A stretch of 64,000 nt of DNA from Hymenobacter oligotrophus (lineage in GTDB: Bacteria > Bacteroidota > Bacteroidia > Cytophagales > Hymenobacteraceae). Each line of letters begins with the position of its first letter. The stretch's first letter is position 1. The stretch lies in assembly GCF_003574965.1 (NCBI RefSeq), contig NZ_CP032317.1, forward strand, positions 2,046,001-2,110,000, written 5' to 3'. A model generated the notes under the pieces. That model was not told the DNA's origin. It did not search any database and was given only the letters and a program-made list of their open reading frames with translations. The position numbers and the translations under genes are program-made. This document shows positions 63,045-64,000 of this stretch, piece by piece.

Positions 63045-64000
63045 ATGGAGCTGAAAGACCTTTTTTTGACGCCGCTGTACCTAGGCATTTTGTACGGCAT
63101 TGCTTTCGCTCTTCGCAAGCGTTACACCAACGCACTTACACGCCGCTACTTTATTCCGGCCCTAACGGTCAAGTTTATCGGCGCCATCGGCCTGGGCCTA
63201 ATTTACCAATTTTACTACGGCGGCGGCGACACCTTCAACTACTTTTCGCACGTGAAGGTGGTGCACGAAGCCTTTGGCAATTCATTCGGTACCGGGCTTA
63301 AGCTCTTGATGGCTCAAACCCCACCCGATGGCGACATGCTGCGCTACACTATGCGCATGTACTGGTATGAAGCTCCTACCGAGTACTTCATTGTACAGAT
63401 AGCCTCGGTATTTTCGTTGCTGTGCTTTAATAGCTATGCCGTTATCGCGCTTTGCTTTGCCTTCGTAAGCTTTTGCGGCATGTGGGCGATGTACGTTACC
63501 TTCCTGAGAATTTATCCGCTAGCTTACAAAAAGCTAGCTATTGCCGTGTTCTTCTTGCCGTCCGTGTTCTTCTGGGGTTCGGGCCTCATGAAAGATTCGC
63601 TGTGTATCGGCGCTCTAGGCTGGACGTTCTACGGATTCTACCACTTCTTTATTGCCAAGAAGAATCTAACCACGGCAGCTCTGCTCGGCGCCCTAGGTGC
63701 ATACATCCTTATCTCTGTTAAGGTGTATATCCTGCTGTCTTTTCTGCCGGCGGCCCTTATTTGGGTGTTCACCGAAAACAACCGGCGTATTAAGTCTGCT
63801 GCATTGCGCACGTTGCTTAAACCGCTGTTTTTGGGGCTAGGCGTGGCCGCGGGTTATTTTGGGGCTACCAACCTTACCGCCGGCGATGAAAAATACGACG
63901 TAGACAAGTTAGGTGAAAGGGCTAAAATCACCCGTGATTACTTAACCACGTACGTAGCCAGCGGCTCGGTTTATAACATTGGTGAGTTCGATGGCTCGTT
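63045..64000 (+). CDS. Multi-pass membrane protein, cut by the window end
   Basis: At least 318 residues are visible, open to the last base with no stop. Start MELKDLFLTPLYLGILYGIAF at 63045. At least eight hydrophobic segments alternate with short loops, including FFLPSVFFWGSGLMKDSL (a motif I associate with some polymerase- or glycosyltransferase-like membrane proteins), LLGALGAYILISVKVYILLSF and FLGLGVAAGYFGA. This arrangement suggests a polysaccharide polymerase or similar transmembrane enzyme, but I cannot name the family. It lies 25 bases after the TPR-like gene and is probably co-transcribed. Confidence 0.7.
   Translation, partial: MELKDLFLTPLYLGILYGIAFALRKRYTNALTRRYFIPALTVKFIGAIGLGLIYQFYYGGGDTFNYFSHVKVVHEAFGNSFGTGLKLLMAQTPPDGDMLRYTMRMYWYEAPTEYFIVQIASVFSLLCFNSYAVIALCFAFVSFCGMWAMYVTFLRIYPLAYKKLAIAVFFLPSVFFWGSGLMKDSLCIGALGWTFYGFYHFFIAKKNLTTAALLGALGAYILISVKVYILLSFLPAALIWVFTENNRRIKSAALRTLLKPLFLGLGVAAGYFGATNLTAGDEKYDVDKLGERAKITRDYLTTYVASGSVYNIGEFDGS

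Overview
The window reads as chromosome of a high-GC member of the Bacteroidota, most like Hymenobacter or a close relative. Evidence: a gliding-motility type C-terminal sorting domain on a secreted protein, a PorD (DUF4835) type IX secretion gene, bacillithiol synthase BshA, Bacteroidota-style promoters (TTG, about 19-21 bases, TAnnTTTG), almost no Shine-Dalgarno sequences, and the block bamD-rpoZ-coaC-coaB-porD-recN. No tRNA, rRNA, CRISPR array, intact insertion sequence or prophage was seen. The genus call is inference.

Layout. 0-11 kb: a stress-type glycine-zipper protein, a Prc-type protease, an unknown helical protein under a promoter with twin palindromes, lysS, a repeat-rich gap, two YtxH-domain proteins, a Kazal lipoprotein, a cupin, a dienelactone hydrolase and an ankyrin protein. 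11-24 kb: a T9SS-exported PKD protein, an M28 peptidase, a secreted prolyl-peptidase-like hydrolase, a phytase-like secreted protein, two convergent methyltransferases, a TerB-like protein, a second Prc, an ACT protein and a 2-hydroxyacid dehydrogenase. 23.7-25.3 kb: an AT-rich FkbM methyltransferase beside about 770 bases with no gene, probably acquired DNA. 25-41 kb: fabI, recN, porD, a split coaBC, rpoZ, bamD, an OstA-like protein, a phosphodiesterase, tilS, mdh, two rhomboids and mutL. 41-64 kb: a GH3/beta-lactamase-fold fusion, bshA, an A-type Fe-S carrier, a ChaN-like protein, an ABC exporter, an ECF sigma gene with a membrane partner, grpE-dnaJ, obgE, adk, hpt, a membrane pyrophosphatase, an M42-like peptidase, a TPR-like secreted protein and a membrane protein cut by the window edge.

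How the genes connect. Most are core functions: envelope assembly (BamD, OstA-like, PorD), translation and tRNA modification (LysS, TilS, ObgE), nucleotide and coenzyme A metabolism (Adk, Hpt, CoaC, CoaB), DNA repair (MutL, RecN), redox (BshA, Mdh, Fe-S carrier) and proteostasis (two Prc, two rhomboids, GrpE-DnaJ).

The most striking signal is not a gene. The palindrome CCTAGG occurs about 90 times (hand count), roughly four times the number expected from base composition. About a third of the copies are intergenic. Nearly every copy inside a gene encodes Leu-Gly using the rare leucine codon CTA. It behaves like a highly iterated palindrome of the HIP1 kind. Several families of intergenic inverted repeats, two of them built around CCTAGG, and a coaBC gene split at its linker by repeat-like DNA are the other leads.
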